A DNA stretch of 64,000 bases from Mycobacterium sp. DL99. Lineage in GTDB: Bacteria > Actinomycetota > Actinomycetes > Mycobacteriales > Mycobacteriaceae. The notes beneath the pieces were generated by a model. That model worked only from the letters and a program-made list of their open reading frames with translations, was not told where the DNA came from and did not search any database. Made by a program: the position numbers and the translations under genes. Of this stretch, positions 18,101 through 29,742 are shown one piece after another. The stretch is from NCBI RefSeq assembly GCF_004762045.1, contig NZ_SJOM01000007.1:2249634-2313633 (forward strand), written 5' to 3'. The first letter of the stretch is position 1, and the number at the start of each line of letters is the position of its first letter.

Positions 18101-19166
18101 TCGGGGCGTTCACCCAGCGCAGGTCATCAAGGATGCCGCGGGCGGCCACGATGTTCTGCCCGGTCTGCCAGACCTCGTTGTTCACCACGAACACCCGGTT
18201 GTCCTTGGCCGCCGACAGGGCCCGCCAGGCCGGGCTTTCCAGGATCTTGGGTGCGTTGTCCTTGGCTGCCGCGGACGCGAACGAGACGTAGACGATATCC
18301 GCATCGGCGCTGCGGTAATCGGCGTCGGCGGTGCCGAGCTCCTCGTAGGGTTTGTCGGTAAACCGTTGCGCGGCAGGGCGATCCAATCCCACCGCGGCCA
18401 GTACGCTGCCAGCGAAGGTGTCGGCGCCATACACCCGGACACTGTTCTCGGTCAGTTGCACCACCGACGCCTGGAAATGCCCGGCGTCGTTCTGCGCGCC
18501 GGTATCGCGGGCGGCGTCGTCGAACTTCGCGATCAGGTCGGCCGCGGCGTCCCGGCGACCTGTCGCCTCACCCACCGCGCGCAGTGTGTCGCGCCAGGCG
18601 GCCCCGGGCGCCCCGGTGAACACGGTCGGGGCAATCGCCGACAGCGCGCCGAACGATGCAGGGGTGAGGCTCGCGGAACCGAGGATCAGCTCCGGGTTGG
18701 CCGACTTGATGGCCTCGAGGTCCGGCGCGTTCCGGGAACCTGCCGGGGCGACCCCGTGCACGACGGCCCCCAGATAGGAGGGCTGCTCGGACGAACCATC
18801 CGGAAGTGCCGCCGCGACGATGCGCGACTGCAGGCCCAGCGCGCACAGCGCATCCAGTTGGTCCCCGGACAGCGCGACGATGCGCTGCGGGTCGCCACGC
18901 ACCTCGGTGGACTCCGGAATATCGGCACCTTCGGCGCGCGCGTTGCGGACCTCTCGTGCCGACTGATCGGCGGCGGCCGGCTCGGCCGCGCAGGATTCGT
19001 CGGGGCGGCGCTGATTACCCAGCACGCCGGCGTCGGCGATCTTGGTGACACTGGTGGTCATCGACGTCTGCGCCTGTTGCGTCTGCTCGGCAGAGCCGCA
19101 CCCACTGGCGAGTGTCGCGGCCGCGGCGATCACCGCGACGGTGGCGCGGGGTCGGTTGGTCAGCAC
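18093..19166 (-). CDS. fecB: Iron/siderophore-type binding lipoprotein FecB
   Basis: A 357-residue lipoprotein (lipobox LASGC, lipidation at C23) with a class-III periplasmic-binding fold: two lobes joined by a long helix, with GDPQRIVALSGDQLDALCALGL starting lobe 1 and NRVFVVNNEVWQTGQNIVAARGILDDL near the end. Family members bind ferric siderophores, haem or cobalamin. The orthologue Rv3044 also lies divergent from ctaD. GTG is chosen as start because a TACCGT box lies 6 nt upstream, suggesting a leaderless transcript. The stop region overlaps the convergent dioxygenase gene by 8 nt. Confidence 0.92.
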   Translation of the reverse strand: MLTNRPRATVAVIAAAATLASGCGSAEQTQQAQTSMTTSVTKIADAGVLGNQRRPDESCAAEPAAADQSAREVRNARAEGADIPESTEVRGDPQRIVALSGDQLDALCALGLQSRIVAAALPDGSSEQPSYLGAVVHGVAPAGSRNAPDLEAIKSANPELILGSASLTPASFGALSAIAPTVFTGAPGAAWRDTLRAVGEATGRRDAAADLIAKFDDAARDTGAQNDAGHFQASVVQLTENSVRVYGADTFAGSVLAAVGLDRPAAQRFTDKPYEELGTADADYRSADADIVYVSFASAAAKDNAPKILESPAWRALSAAKDNRVFVVNNEVWQTGQNIVAARGILDDLRWVNAPIN

Positions 19167-19172
19167 CGGGCG

Positions 19173-19178
19173 ACGGTA
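19173..19178 (-). promoter_or_regulatory. -10 box for leaderless fecB
   Basis: TACCGT on the minus strand ends 6 nt before the fecB GTG, matching the TANNNT-N6-8-RTG pattern of leaderless mycobacterial genes. Confidence 0.5.
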
Positions 19179-19294
19179 GCATTCATCGTCTTATCGCTGG
19201 TCAGGGCCTCGCGGCTGAAAGTCGCGACTCCAGGGAGCGACTCAGTACGACGGTTTGTAGGACCCACGGGCGCACAGGCCGCCGGGAGCGTTAG

Positions 19295-22357
<3,063 letters not shown>

Positions 22358-22391
22358 CGTCGGGAAGGGTGAACCGGCAGGCACCCTGAAG

Positions 22392-22397
22392 TAGGGT
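22392..22397 (+). promoter_or_regulatory. -10 box of the small secreted protein gene
   Basis: TAGGGT lies 6 nt before ATG 22404, consistent with a leaderless transcript. Confidence 0.4.
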
Positions 22398-22403
22398 GTG
22401 GGC

Positions 22404-22712
22404 ATGGCGAACCTGAAGCACACGGTCGTGGTTGGCGCGTTCGCCGTTGCGGCAGTCCTGGGACAGTTGGCGGTCGCGGCCCCGGCGGAGGCCAAGCGGT
22501 GCCCGTCGGGAACGGTGCAGACAAAGTTCGAGGGTGTGTGCGTGGCCGGTTCGTCCGGCGGCGGGATGGGTGCAGTGGCACCGCCGGTGATGGCGCCCAG
22601 CGCCGGGGGAACCAACATCACGAACCAGCCGGGCCAGCTGCCGACGGTGAATGGGATTCCGTGCACCATCGAGCACTACAGCACGTGCTACGCGATGTCG
22701 CAGCAGCCTTGA
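22404..22712 (+). CDS. Small secreted hypothetical protein
   Basis: A 102-residue protein with a signal peptide ending near AEA-K (about residue 27). The mature chain begins with CPSGTVQTKFEGVC, has a Gly/Ala/Pro-rich middle and ends with PCTIEHYSTCYAMSQQP. Four cysteines suggest two disulfides. I recognise no functional family. ATG 22404 follows a TAGGGT box by 6 nt. It is convergent with the yczR-like gene ending at 22720. Confidence 0.75.
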   Translation: MANLKHTVVVGAFAVAAVLGQLAVAAPAEAKRCPSGTVQTKFEGVCVAGSSGGGMGAVAPPVMAPSAGGTNITNQPGQLPTVNGIPCTIEHYSTCYAMSQQP

Positions 22713-22719
22713 TCGCTGA

Positions 22720-24159
22720 CTAGACCACCAGCGTCTGCGGTTGCGCGCTGAGCGTGCCGGTGATGCTGTGCCAGGCCCGCACCAGCAGGTGCACCGCGTC
22801 TTCCAGTTCGGATTCCGGGAGCGCATAGGGCAGCCGGATGAACCGTTCCAGCGTGCCGTCCACCCCGAACCGCGGGCCGGCGGGCACATCCAGGCCCAGC
22901 CGCATCGCGGCGGCCGACAACGCGGTGCTCATCGGCGCGGGCAGCTTCACCCACAGCGACATCCCGCCGCGGCCGTGCCCGGGCTGCCAGTCCGGAAGCT
23001 CACGGGCCAGCAGCGCCACCAGGAACTCCCGACGGACGCGCAGGATCTCGCGCCGTTCCGGTAGTACCTCGGCGTGCATCTCGAGCAGCTTTGCCGCGGC
23101 GAGTTGTTCGAGGATCGGGGTACCGAGGTCCACCGAAGGCCGGATGGCGGCGATGGTGGCCAGTGTGCCGCGCTCGGCGCGAATCCAGCCGACCCGCAGA
23201 CCGCCCCAGAACGATTTCGACATCGAGCCGACGGTCAGCATCAGATCGTTGCGGGGGACCGAGGCCGCCAGCGGTTCGGGAGGCGCCTCGTCAATCCACA
23301 TGTCGATGATCGATTCGTCGACGATGGTGCGGGTGCGCGTGTCGGAAATGATCTGCCCCAACCGCTTTCGCTCCGCTGCGGGCATGGTGAAACCGGTCGG
23401 GTTGTGACTGTCGGGAACCAGGTAAGCCAGGCTCGGGGCGAGCTGCCGCAGCGCGGCCTGTACGGCATCGAGCTCCCAGCCGTCCCCGGTGAGTGCGACC
23501 GGCACCGCCCGCGCTCCCGCGGTCGAGATCGCCGACAGCGCGCCGTGATAGGTGGGTTGCTCGACGAGTACCCGGTCGCCGGGCTGGGTGTGGCTGGCCA
23601 GGATCAGCCCGATCGCGTGCTGGGCTCCGCTGGTCACCATGATCTGGCTCGGTTCGGTGGGTAGTCCTCGGGCGCAATATCTTTCGGCGATCGCCGCGCG
23701 AAGCGGTCCGACACCCATCAGTTCGTGACCGGGCTCGCGCAGATACGGTGCGATATCGCGAGCGGCTTCGGCGAACGCCTCCAGTACAGCGGTGCCGGGC
23801 GCGGACAGGGCGGCGGCGGCCAGGCTGACCGTGGGTGTGGTGGCGTCGGGCCCGATGTGGCCGGCGGCCGGCAGGGCGGTGATGCTGCGGGCCCCGCGGC
23901 GGGCGTGCAGGTAGCCGTCGTCGCGCAACTGGGCGAAGGCGGCGGTGACCGTCGTGCGCGACACCCGCAACGACTCGGCCAGCGCCCGTTCGCTGGGAAT
24001 GCGTGACCCGACCGGGACCCGGCCGTCCACGATGAGCAGCCGGATGGCGTCGGCCAGGCCGAGATAGGCGGGGCCACTTTGGCTGGAGGTGCGCCAGTTG
24101 CCCAGTTCTCGGGCCAACAGGTCCACGTCGAGGGCTCTAGCCGCCATGTCCATCGACAT
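22720..24159 (-). CDS. yczR: MocR-type regulator YczR (GntR HTH + aminotransferase domain)
   Basis: A 479-residue two-domain regulator. The N-terminal winged helix (about 25-95) contains SRIPSERALAESLRVSRTTVTAAFAQLRDDGYL. The C-terminal fold-type-I PLP domain has K315 in SMSKSFWGG as the probable Schiff-base lysine, plus YLVPDSHNPTGF and EQPTYHGAL. It is divergent from the YczE membrane protein gene, the known signature of the YczR-YczE pair in actinobacteria, where the regulator controls the transporter-like neighbour. Several ATGs (24159, 24153, 24147) are possible starts. Confidence 0.92.
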   Translation of the reverse strand: MSMDMAARALDVDLLARELGNWRTSSQSGPAYLGLADAIRLLIVDGRVPVGSRIPSERALAESLRVSRTTVTAAFAQLRDDGYLHARRGARSITALPAAGHIGPDATTPTVSLAAAALSAPGTAVLEAFAEAARDIAPYLREPGHELMGVGPLRAAIAERYCARGLPTEPSQIMVTSGAQHAIGLILASHTQPGDRVLVEQPTYHGALSAISTAGARAVPVALTGDGWELDAVQAALRQLAPSLAYLVPDSHNPTGFTMPAAERKRLGQIISDTRTRTIVDESIIDMWIDEAPPEPLAASVPRNDLMLTVGSMSKSFWGGLRVGWIRAERGTLATIAAIRPSVDLGTPILEQLAAAKLLEMHAEVLPERREILRVRREFLVALLARELPDWQPGHGRGGMSLWVKLPAPMSTALSAAAMRLGLDVPAGPRFGVDGTLERFIRLPYALPESELEDAVHLLVRAWHSITGTLSAQPQTLVV

Positions 24160-24166
24160 AATGAGG

Positions 24167-24184
24167 CCAGTATGTGCCAACTGG
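24167..24184. promoter_or_regulatory. Candidate YczR operator
   Basis: CCAGT and ACTGG form an inverted repeat with an 8-nt spacer in the yczR/yczE gap. GCCA recurs three times nearby (24166, 24176 and 24200 region), as expected for MocR proteins that bind repeated half-sites. Assignment rests on position and symmetry. Confidence 0.4.
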
Positions 24185-24223
24185 ATATTGAAGGGCAAGC
24201 CAGATGGTCGAGATCATGGGTGC

Positions 24224-24370
24224 ATGGCCCGGAACTGGATTTCCCGACTGGCGGAGAATCTCCGCCGTATGTACGACCCCGGCAACTACCCCGGAGACCG
24301 CGACGTGGACGCCCGCCGGGTGCGCAGCGAGCTCGACGCGATCCGCGTCCGATTCCCTGACCACGCATGA
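24224..24370 (+). CDS. Small ORF translationally coupled to yczE
   Basis: This 48-residue reading frame encodes a soluble, highly charged, Arg-rich peptide starting MARNWISRLAENLRRMYDPG and ending in FPDHA. Its stop overlaps the yczE start in ATGA, and it fills the yczR-yczE gap. Coupling and the absence of another use of this DNA argue it is real. No family is recognised. An alternative is that it is only an untranslated leader. Confidence 0.5.
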   Translation: MARNWISRLAENLRRMYDPGNYPGDRDVDARRVRSELDAIRVRFPDHA

Positions 24371-25083
24371 GGACCGCATTCAAACGCGGTGCCCTGCTCA
24401 TGATCGGCCTGTGCGGCTACGGCGCGTCGATGGCGATGATGGTGCGTGCCGGGCTCGGCCTCGATCCGTGGGACGTCTTCCACCAGGGCCTGACCCGGCA
24501 CACCCCGCTGTCCCTCGGAATGGCCTCGGCCGTCGTCGGCGTCGTCGTCCTGCTGGCCTGGATCCCGCTGCGGAACCGGCCCGGGATCGGGACCGTCGCC
24601 AACGTCATCGTCATCGCCGTCATGGTGGACGCGACGCTGGCCATCCTGCCCGCGCCGTCGGCGATGCCGGTGCGCATCGCGATGATGATCGGCGCCGTCG
24701 TGCTCAACGCCATCAGCACCGTGCTCTACATCGGCGCCGGCCTAGGCCCCGGACCCCGGGACGGCCTGATGACCGGACTCGTCGCCCGCACCGGGTTGTC
24801 GGTGCGTCTGGTGCGCACCGGAATTGAGGCGACCGTGCTGGCGGTGGGCTGGCTGATGGGCGGCACCGTCGGGATCGGCACCGTCATCTACGCGTTCGGG
24901 ATCGGGCCGCTCGTGCAGCTGTTCCTGCGGCTGATGCCACGGTCATTGTTGTTCCACGATTTCAGCGGCGGACGTGCCCGGGCGGATCGGGAACCGGTCA
25001 CTACGATGAGCGAGTGGCCTCAGGGGAACGTACCGACTCGACAATCGGCGACGACGAAGACGGAACCGACCCCGACCTCTTGA
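24367..25083 (+). CDS. yczE: YczE-type membrane protein
   Basis: A 238-residue integral membrane protein with five to six hydrophobic helices (from about residue 6 to 195). Repeated motifs typical of the YczE/YitT-like family are present: GYGASMAMMVRAGLGLDPWDVFHQGL and GAGLGPGPRDGLMTGL. Members are thought to be small-molecule transporters controlled by YczR; the substrate is unknown. The reading frame runs 70 nt into the start of the following ABC gene if that gene uses GTG 25014, giving it an unusual Thr-rich tail. Confidence 0.88.
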   Translation: MRTAFKRGALLMIGLCGYGASMAMMVRAGLGLDPWDVFHQGLTRHTPLSLGMASAVVGVVVLLAWIPLRNRPGIGTVANVIVIAVMVDATLAILPAPSAMPVRIAMMIGAVVLNAISTVLYIGAGLGPGPRDGLMTGLVARTGLSVRLVRTGIEATVLAVGWLMGGTVGIGTVIYAFGIGPLVQLFLRLMPRSLLFHDFSGGRARADREPVTTMSEWPQGNVPTRQSATTKTEPTPTS

Positions 25084-25883
25084 TCGACTTCGCCAGGGTG
25101 AGCCTGCGGCGTGGCGGCAACACCCTCGTCGGGCCCATCACCTGGGCCGTCGAACTCGACGAACGCTGGGTGGTGATCGGCCCCAACGGGGCGGGCAAGA
25201 CCTCGCTGCTGCGGATCGCCGCCGCCACCGAACATCCGTCATCAGGCACCGCCTACGTGCTCGGTGAACGGCTCGGGCGCACCGACATGTCCGAGCTGCG
25301 GGCCCGGGTCGGCCTGAGCAGCTCGGCGCTGTCCCAGCGGATCCCCGACACCGAGGTGGTGCGCGACCTGGTGGTGTCGGCGGGCTACGCCGTTCTGGGC
25401 CGCTGGCGCGAGGATTACGAGGACGTCGACTACGCGCAGGCCATCGACATGCTGGAAAGCGTCGGTGCCGAACATCTTGCCGAACGGACCTACGGGACCC
25501 TGTCGGAAGGTGAACGCAAACGGGTCCTGATCGCCCGGTCACTGATGACCGACCCCGAACTTCTGCTGCTCGACGAGCCGGCGGCCGGGCTCGACCTGGG
25601 CGGCCGCGAGGAGCTGGTAGCCCGGTTGACCGATCTGGCTGCCGACCCCGATGCGCCGGCCATGGTGTTGGTCACCCATCATGTCGAGGAGATTCCGGTC
25701 GGGTTCAGCCACGCGCTGATCCTGTCGGAGGGCAAGGCGGTGGCCTCGGGTCTGCTGACCGAGGTGTTGACTGCTGAGAACCTCTCCAAGGCGTTCGGTC
25801 AGTCGATCGCCCTGGACACGATCGACGGGCGCTACTTCGCCCGGCGAACCAGGACCCGAGCGGCGCACAGGAGGCGTGAATGA
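25014..25883 (+). CDS. ABC transporter ATPase (Rv3041c-like)
   Basis: A 289-residue stand-alone ABC ATPase. Walker A is GPNGAGKT (56-63), the signature LSEGERKR and Walker B LLLLDEPAAGLD follow, and the switch His is in THHVEEIP. It resembles the ModF/MolC-like group and has no adjacent permease, so its partner or a non-transport role is unknown. The GTG start gives an acidic 22-residue leader; a TTG at 25080 overlapping the yczE stop is an alternative. It is cotranscribed with the Nudix and echA17 genes (4-nt overlaps). Confidence 0.88.
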   Translation: MASGERTDSTIGDDEDGTDPDLLIDFARVSLRRGGNTLVGPITWAVELDERWVVIGPNGAGKTSLLRIAAATEHPSSGTAYVLGERLGRTDMSELRARVGLSSSALSQRIPDTEVVRDLVVSAGYAVLGRWREDYEDVDYAQAIDMLESVGAEHLAERTYGTLSEGERKRVLIARSLMTDPELLLLDEPAAGLDLGGREELVARLTDLAADPDAPAMVLVTHHVEEIPVGFSHALILSEGKAVASGLLTEVLTAENLSKAFGQSIALDTIDGRYFARRTRTRAAHRRRE

Positions 25884-26779
25884 GCAGCAGTACCCCCGAC
25901 GATCCACTGGTGCCCCGGCCGGCGGCCACGGTGATGCTGGTCCGCGATGTGCATTGCGGAGGTGCGCCGGATATCGAAGTCTTCATGATGCGTAGGCATG
26001 CGGCGATGGAGTTCGTCGCCGGGGTGATGGTGTTCCCGGGCGGGGGAGTCGACGACCGCGACCGCAATGCCGACATCGCCTGGTTCGGACCCGAACCGGA
26101 CTGGTGGGCACAGCGGCTCGGCGTGGACACCGGGCTGGCCGAGGCGCTGGTATGCGCCGCGGCCCGCGAGACCTTCGAGGAATCCGGCGTGTTGTTCGCC
26201 GGGCCGCACAGCGGACCAGGCGACCCGGGCATCGTGTCCGACGCCTCTGTGTACGGCGAGGCGCGGGCCGCCCTGGCCAACCACTCACTGTCCTTCGCCG
26301 ATTTTCTGCGGGACGAGAAACTCGTGCTGCGCGCCGACCTGCTGCGGCCATGGGACAACTGGATCACTCCCAAAGAGGAACGCACCCGCCGCTACGACAC
26401 GTTCTTCTTCGTCGGTGCCCTGCCCGAGGGCCAGCGGGCCGACGGCGAGAACACCGAGACCGACCGGGCGTTCTGGAGCACCCCGCAAGCCGGTCTCGAC
26501 GACTTCGAGCAGGGCAACTCGTTCCTGCTGCCGCCGACCTGGACCCAGCTCAACTCCCTCCACGGCCGTTCGGTCGCCGACGTGCTGGCGACCGAACGCA
26601 AGATCGTCGCCACCGAACCCAACCTCTCCCTCGGCGAGGGGAGCTGGCAGATCGAGTTCTTCGACAGCGGCCGGTACAACGCGGCCAGGAACCACCGGGC
26701 CCCGCTGGGCCGCGGCGGGGCGGCCGAGGGATCGGGTTCGGCGGGCAGCAGCGAAGCTGCCGGGGAATCGGTTCAGTGA
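25880..26779 (+). CDS. Nudix hydrolase with expanded Nudix box (Rv3040c-like)
   Basis: A 299-residue Nudix protein. The REx2EExG part of the box is at 96-103 (RETFEESG), but the usual preceding Gly/Glu half (GGGVDD) is separated from it by about 45 residues including [13 protein letters not shown]. This insertion is known in the NUDT19-like branch, whose members act on CoA derivatives. A CoA or acyl-CoA diphosphatase role would fit the overlapping enoyl-CoA hydratase gene, but that is inference. Start ATG overlaps the ABC stop by 4 nt. Confidence 0.87.
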   Translation: MSSSTPDDPLVPRPAATVMLVRDVHCGGAPDIEVFMMRRHAAMEFVAGVMVFPGGGVDDRDRNADIAWFGPEPDWWAQRLGVDTGLAEALVCAAARETFEESGVLFAGPHSGPGDPGIVSDASVYGEARAALANHSLSFADFLRDEKLVLRADLLRPWDNWITPKEERTRRYDTFFFVGALPEGQRADGENTETDRAFWSTPQAGLDDFEQGNSFLLPPTWTQLNSLHGRSVADVLATERKIVATEPNLSLGEGSWQIEFFDSGRYNAARNHRAPLGRGGAAEGSGSAGSSEAAGESVQ

Positions 26780-27447
26780 ACGAGTTCGTCAACGCGATCA
26801 CCGGGGCGGCGCCGGAGCAGGACCGTATCGGCACCCTGATGCTGTCGCGGCCACCCACCAATGCCCTGACCCGGCAGATGTACCGCGAGATCATCGCGGC
26901 GGCCCACGAGCTGGGTGAGCGCACCGACATCTCGGTGGTGATCCTGTTCGGCGGGCATGAGATCTTCTGCGCCGGCGATGACGTTCCCGAACTGCGCACG
27001 CTGAACACGGGTGAGGCCGCCGCCGCCGACGCTGCGCTACGCCAGTGCATCGAGGCCGTGGCCGCCATCCCCAAGCCCACGGTGGCCGCGATCACCGGCT
27101 ACGCGCTGGGCAGCGGGCTGAGCCTGGCGATGGCCGCCGATTGGCGGGTCAGCGGCGACAACGTCAAATTCGGTGCAACGGAGATCCTGGCCGGTCTGGC
27201 GCCCCGCGCCGGCGGCGGTGCGCGGCTGGCCAAGGTCGTCGGGGCCAGCAAGGCCAAGGAACTCGTGTTCAGCGGCCGGTTCGTCGGCGCCGAGGAGGCG
27301 CTGGAACTCGGGCTGATCGACCAGATGGTGGCACCCGATCACGTCTATGACGAGGCACTGGCCTGGGCACGGCGATTCGTCGACCATCCGGTGGACGTGT
27401 TGGCCGCGGCGAAGGCCGCCGTCGACGGAGTGGTGGACCGGCCCTGA
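26776..27447 (+). CDS. echA17: Enoyl-CoA hydratase/isomerase family protein EchA17
   Basis: A 223-residue crotonase-fold protein, short for the family. The oxyanion-hole segment [10 protein letters not shown] (61-70) and the [16 protein letters not shown] region (108-123) are clear. The first catalytic Glu of hydratases (E144 in rat) is replaced by S116, while the second is kept as E136 (TEILAG). The usual fatty-acid hydratase reaction is therefore doubtful; isomerase-like or other chemistry is possible. GTG 26776 overlaps the Nudix stop. Context matches Rv3039c beside Rv3040c and Rv3038c. Confidence 0.88.
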   Translation: MNEFVNAITGAAPEQDRIGTLMLSRPPTNALTRQMYREIIAAAHELGERTDISVVILFGGHEIFCAGDDVPELRTLNTGEAAAADAALRQCIEAVAAIPKPTVAAITGYALGSGLSLAMAADWRVSGDNVKFGATEILAGLAPRAGGGARLAKVVGASKAKELVFSGRFVGAEEALELGLIDQMVAPDHVYDEALAWARRFVDHPVDVLAAAKAAVDGVVDRP

Positions 27448-27468
27448 CGCCCACCCCACCCGGGCCGT

Positions 27469-27474
27469 TAGGCT
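27469..27474 (+). promoter_or_regulatory. -10 box for leaderless methyltransferase gene
   Basis: TAGGCT lies 7 nt before ATG 27482, fitting a leaderless start separate from the upstream operon. Confidence 0.45.
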
Positions 27475-27481
27475 GCCCTGC

Positions 27482-28495
27482 ATGACTGACATCAAGGATT
27501 CCGGCGCCGACGTTGACGCGGCGGTCGATGTAGCTGGCATGCCGACTCCTAACCCGCACGCCACGGCCGAACAGGTCGAGGCCGCGATGCACGACAGCAA
27601 GCTCGCGCAGGTGCTCTACCACGACTGGGAAGCCGAGACCTACGACGAGAAGTGGTCGATCTCCTACGACCAGCGGTGTATCGACTACGCCCGCGGCCGG
27701 TTCGACGCGATCGTCCCCGAATCCGAGCAGCGCGAGCTGCCGTACGACCGGGCCCTCGAGCTGGGCTGCGGTACCGGGTTCTTCCTGCTCAACCTGGTCC
27801 AGTCCGGTGTGGCGCGGCGCGGTTCGGTGACCGATCTGTCCCCGGGCATGGTCAAGGTCGCCACCCGCAACGGTCAGTCGCTCGGCCTGGACATCGACGG
27901 GCGGGTCGCCGACGCCGAGGGCATCCCCTACGAGGACAACACGTTCGATCTGGTGGTCGGGCACGCCGTGCTGCACCACATCCCCGACGTCGAACTCTCG
28001 CTGCGTGAGGTGGTCCGGGTGCTCAAGCCCGGCGGCCGTTTCGTCTTCGCCGGTGAGCCCACCACGGTCGGCAACAAGTACGCCCGGGAGCTGTCCACCC
28101 TGACTTGGCACGCCACCACCAACCTGACCAAGCTGCCCTGGCTGAGCGGCTGGCGCCGTCCCCAGGCCGAACTCGACGAGTCCTCCCGCGCCGCGGCGCT
28201 GGAAGCCGTCGTCGACCTGCACACCTTCGATCCGGCCGATCTGGAGCGGATGGCCACCAACGCCGGTGCGGTCGAAGTGCGCACCGCCAGCGAGGAATTC
28301 ACCGCGGCGATGCTCGGCTGGCCGGTCCGCACCTTCGAGGCCGCGGTGCCGCCGGGGCGTCTGGGCTGGGGCTGGGCCAAGTTCGCGTTCAACAGCTGGA
28401 CCACGCTGAGCTGGGTCGACTCCAACGTGTGGCGCCGCGTGGTGCCCAAGGGCTGGTTCTACAACGTGATGGTCACCGGGGTCAAGCCGTCATAG
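27482..28495 (+). CDS. SAM-dependent methyltransferase (Rv3038c-like)
   Basis: A 337-residue class-I methyltransferase. The SAM loop is ELGCGTG (93-99), followed by an acidic residue in VTDLSPGM and the EGIPYEDNTFDLVVGHAVLHHIPD core of the type-11 domain. A C-terminal extension of about 130 residues is rich in Trp and Phe and may contact lipid or polymer. It overlaps the next methyltransferase by 1 nt. In M. tuberculosis this region is grouped with methylglucose lipopolysaccharide genes, so a sugar or lipid substrate is possible but unproven. Confidence 0.88.
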   Translation: MTDIKDSGADVDAAVDVAGMPTPNPHATAEQVEAAMHDSKLAQVLYHDWEAETYDEKWSISYDQRCIDYARGRFDAIVPESEQRELPYDRALELGCGTGFFLLNLVQSGVARRGSVTDLSPGMVKVATRNGQSLGLDIDGRVADAEGIPYEDNTFDLVVGHAVLHHIPDVELSLREVVRVLKPGGRFVFAGEPTTVGNKYARELSTLTWHATTNLTKLPWLSGWRRPQAELDESSRAAALEAVVDLHTFDPADLERMATNAGAVEVRTASEEFTAAMLGWPVRTFEAAVPPGRLGWGWAKFAFNSWTTLSWVDSNVWRRVVPKGWFYNVMVTGVKPS

Positions 28496-29667
28496 TGTTC
28501 GATCCCGCCGACGTCGCATATCTGCGGTCGCAGGCGGGAGCGCAGGCCCTGGATGAGGTGGCCGGGCGCCGCCTCACCGGGGCCAGCCTGGTCAGCGACA
28601 TCGCCGCTGTCCGAACACAATTCGGTGATCACGCCGGAATTCTGGTGGAGACCGTACAGCTGAGGCGTCGGGCCGCGGCCAAGTTCGACGACCCGGGGCA
28701 GTGGCTGTTCACCGACGAGGCGCTGCAACAGGCCACGGCCGCGCCGGTGGCCGCGCATCGGGCCCGCCGGCTGGCCGGGGCCCGGGTGCACGATGCCACC
28801 TGCTCGATCGGCAGTGAGCTTGTGGCACTGCGTGATTGCGCAGCACAGCTGGTCGGCAGCGACCTCGATCCGGTGCGGCTGGCGATGGCCGCAAACAATC
28901 TTGATGACGGCGGTCCCGCTGTCCCACTGTGCCGTGCCGACGCGCTGGCGCCGGTCACCCGCGACACGGTGGTGATCATCGATCCGGCCCGCCGGTCGGG
29001 CGGACGGCGCCGCTTCGACCCACGGGCCTATACCCCGGCGCTCGACGCGGTCCTGGACGTCTACCGCGACCGGGACCTCGTGGTGAAGTGCGCTCCGGGA
29101 ATCGATTTCGACGCGCTCACCGAGATGGGTTTCGGCGGTGAGATCGAGGTGACTTCGGTCGGGGGCAGCGTGCGCGAAGCCTGCCTGTGGTCGCCCGGTC
29201 TGACCGAACCCGGTGTACGCCGGCGGGCCAGCATGCTCGAAACCCGTGAAGAGATCAGCGACGCCGAACCCGACGACTGCTCCGTGGCCCCGGCGGGGCG
29301 CTGGATCGTCGACCCCGACGGTGCGGTGGTGCGTGCCGGGTTGGTGCGCCACTATGCGGCGCGGCACGGCCTGTGGCAGCTCGACCCCGATATCGCCTAC
29401 CTGTCCGGTGACGAGTTGCCCGCCGGGGTGCGCGGTTTCGAGGTCCTCGAGCAGCTGCATTTCCAGGAGCGGCGGTTGCGCGCCGCACTGGCGGCCCGGT
29501 CGGTAGGGGCGCTGGAGATTCTGGTTCGCGGCCTGGACGTGGATCCCGATGCGTTGCGGGCCCGGATGCGGCTGCGTGGCACCGAGCACCTGGCGGTGGT
29601 GATCGCGCGGCTCGGTTCCGGGGCGGCCAGCCGGGCAACGGCATTCATTTGTCGCCCGTCGCGATAA
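28495..29667 (+). CDS. Class-I methyltransferase with THUMP-like C-terminus (Rv3037c-like)
   Basis: A 390-residue protein with a SAM-binding motif DATCSIGSE (100-108), SDLDP after strand 2 and IDPARR (162-167) in the place where nucleic-acid methylases have DPP[YF]. The C-terminal part, about 280-390, resembles the THUMP-like module with GTEHLAVVIARLG near the end. RNA is the expected substrate class by architecture, though the M. tuberculosis neighbour set has also been discussed for polysaccharide methylation. GTG 28495 shares a G with the preceding TAG stop. Confidence 0.85.
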   Translation: MFDPADVAYLRSQAGAQALDEVAGRRLTGASLVSDIAAVRTQFGDHAGILVETVQLRRRAAAKFDDPGQWLFTDEALQQATAAPVAAHRARRLAGARVHDATCSIGSELVALRDCAAQLVGSDLDPVRLAMAANNLDDGGPAVPLCRADALAPVTRDTVVIIDPARRSGGRRRFDPRAYTPALDAVLDVYRDRDLVVKCAPGIDFDALTEMGFGGEIEVTSVGGSVREACLWSPGLTEPGVRRRASMLETREEISDAEPDDCSVAPAGRWIVDPDGAVVRAGLVRHYAARHGLWQLDPDIAYLSGDELPAGVRGFEVLEQLHFQERRLRAALAARSVGALEILVRGLDVDPDALRARMRLRGTEHLAVVIARLGSGAASRATAFICRPSR

Positions 29668-29742
29668 CCGCCAAGTAACCTGGTCCCAAACACGCCGGTG
29701 GTTCAACCGGTGTGAGTTGATCGCCTGCGAGGACGACTGACG

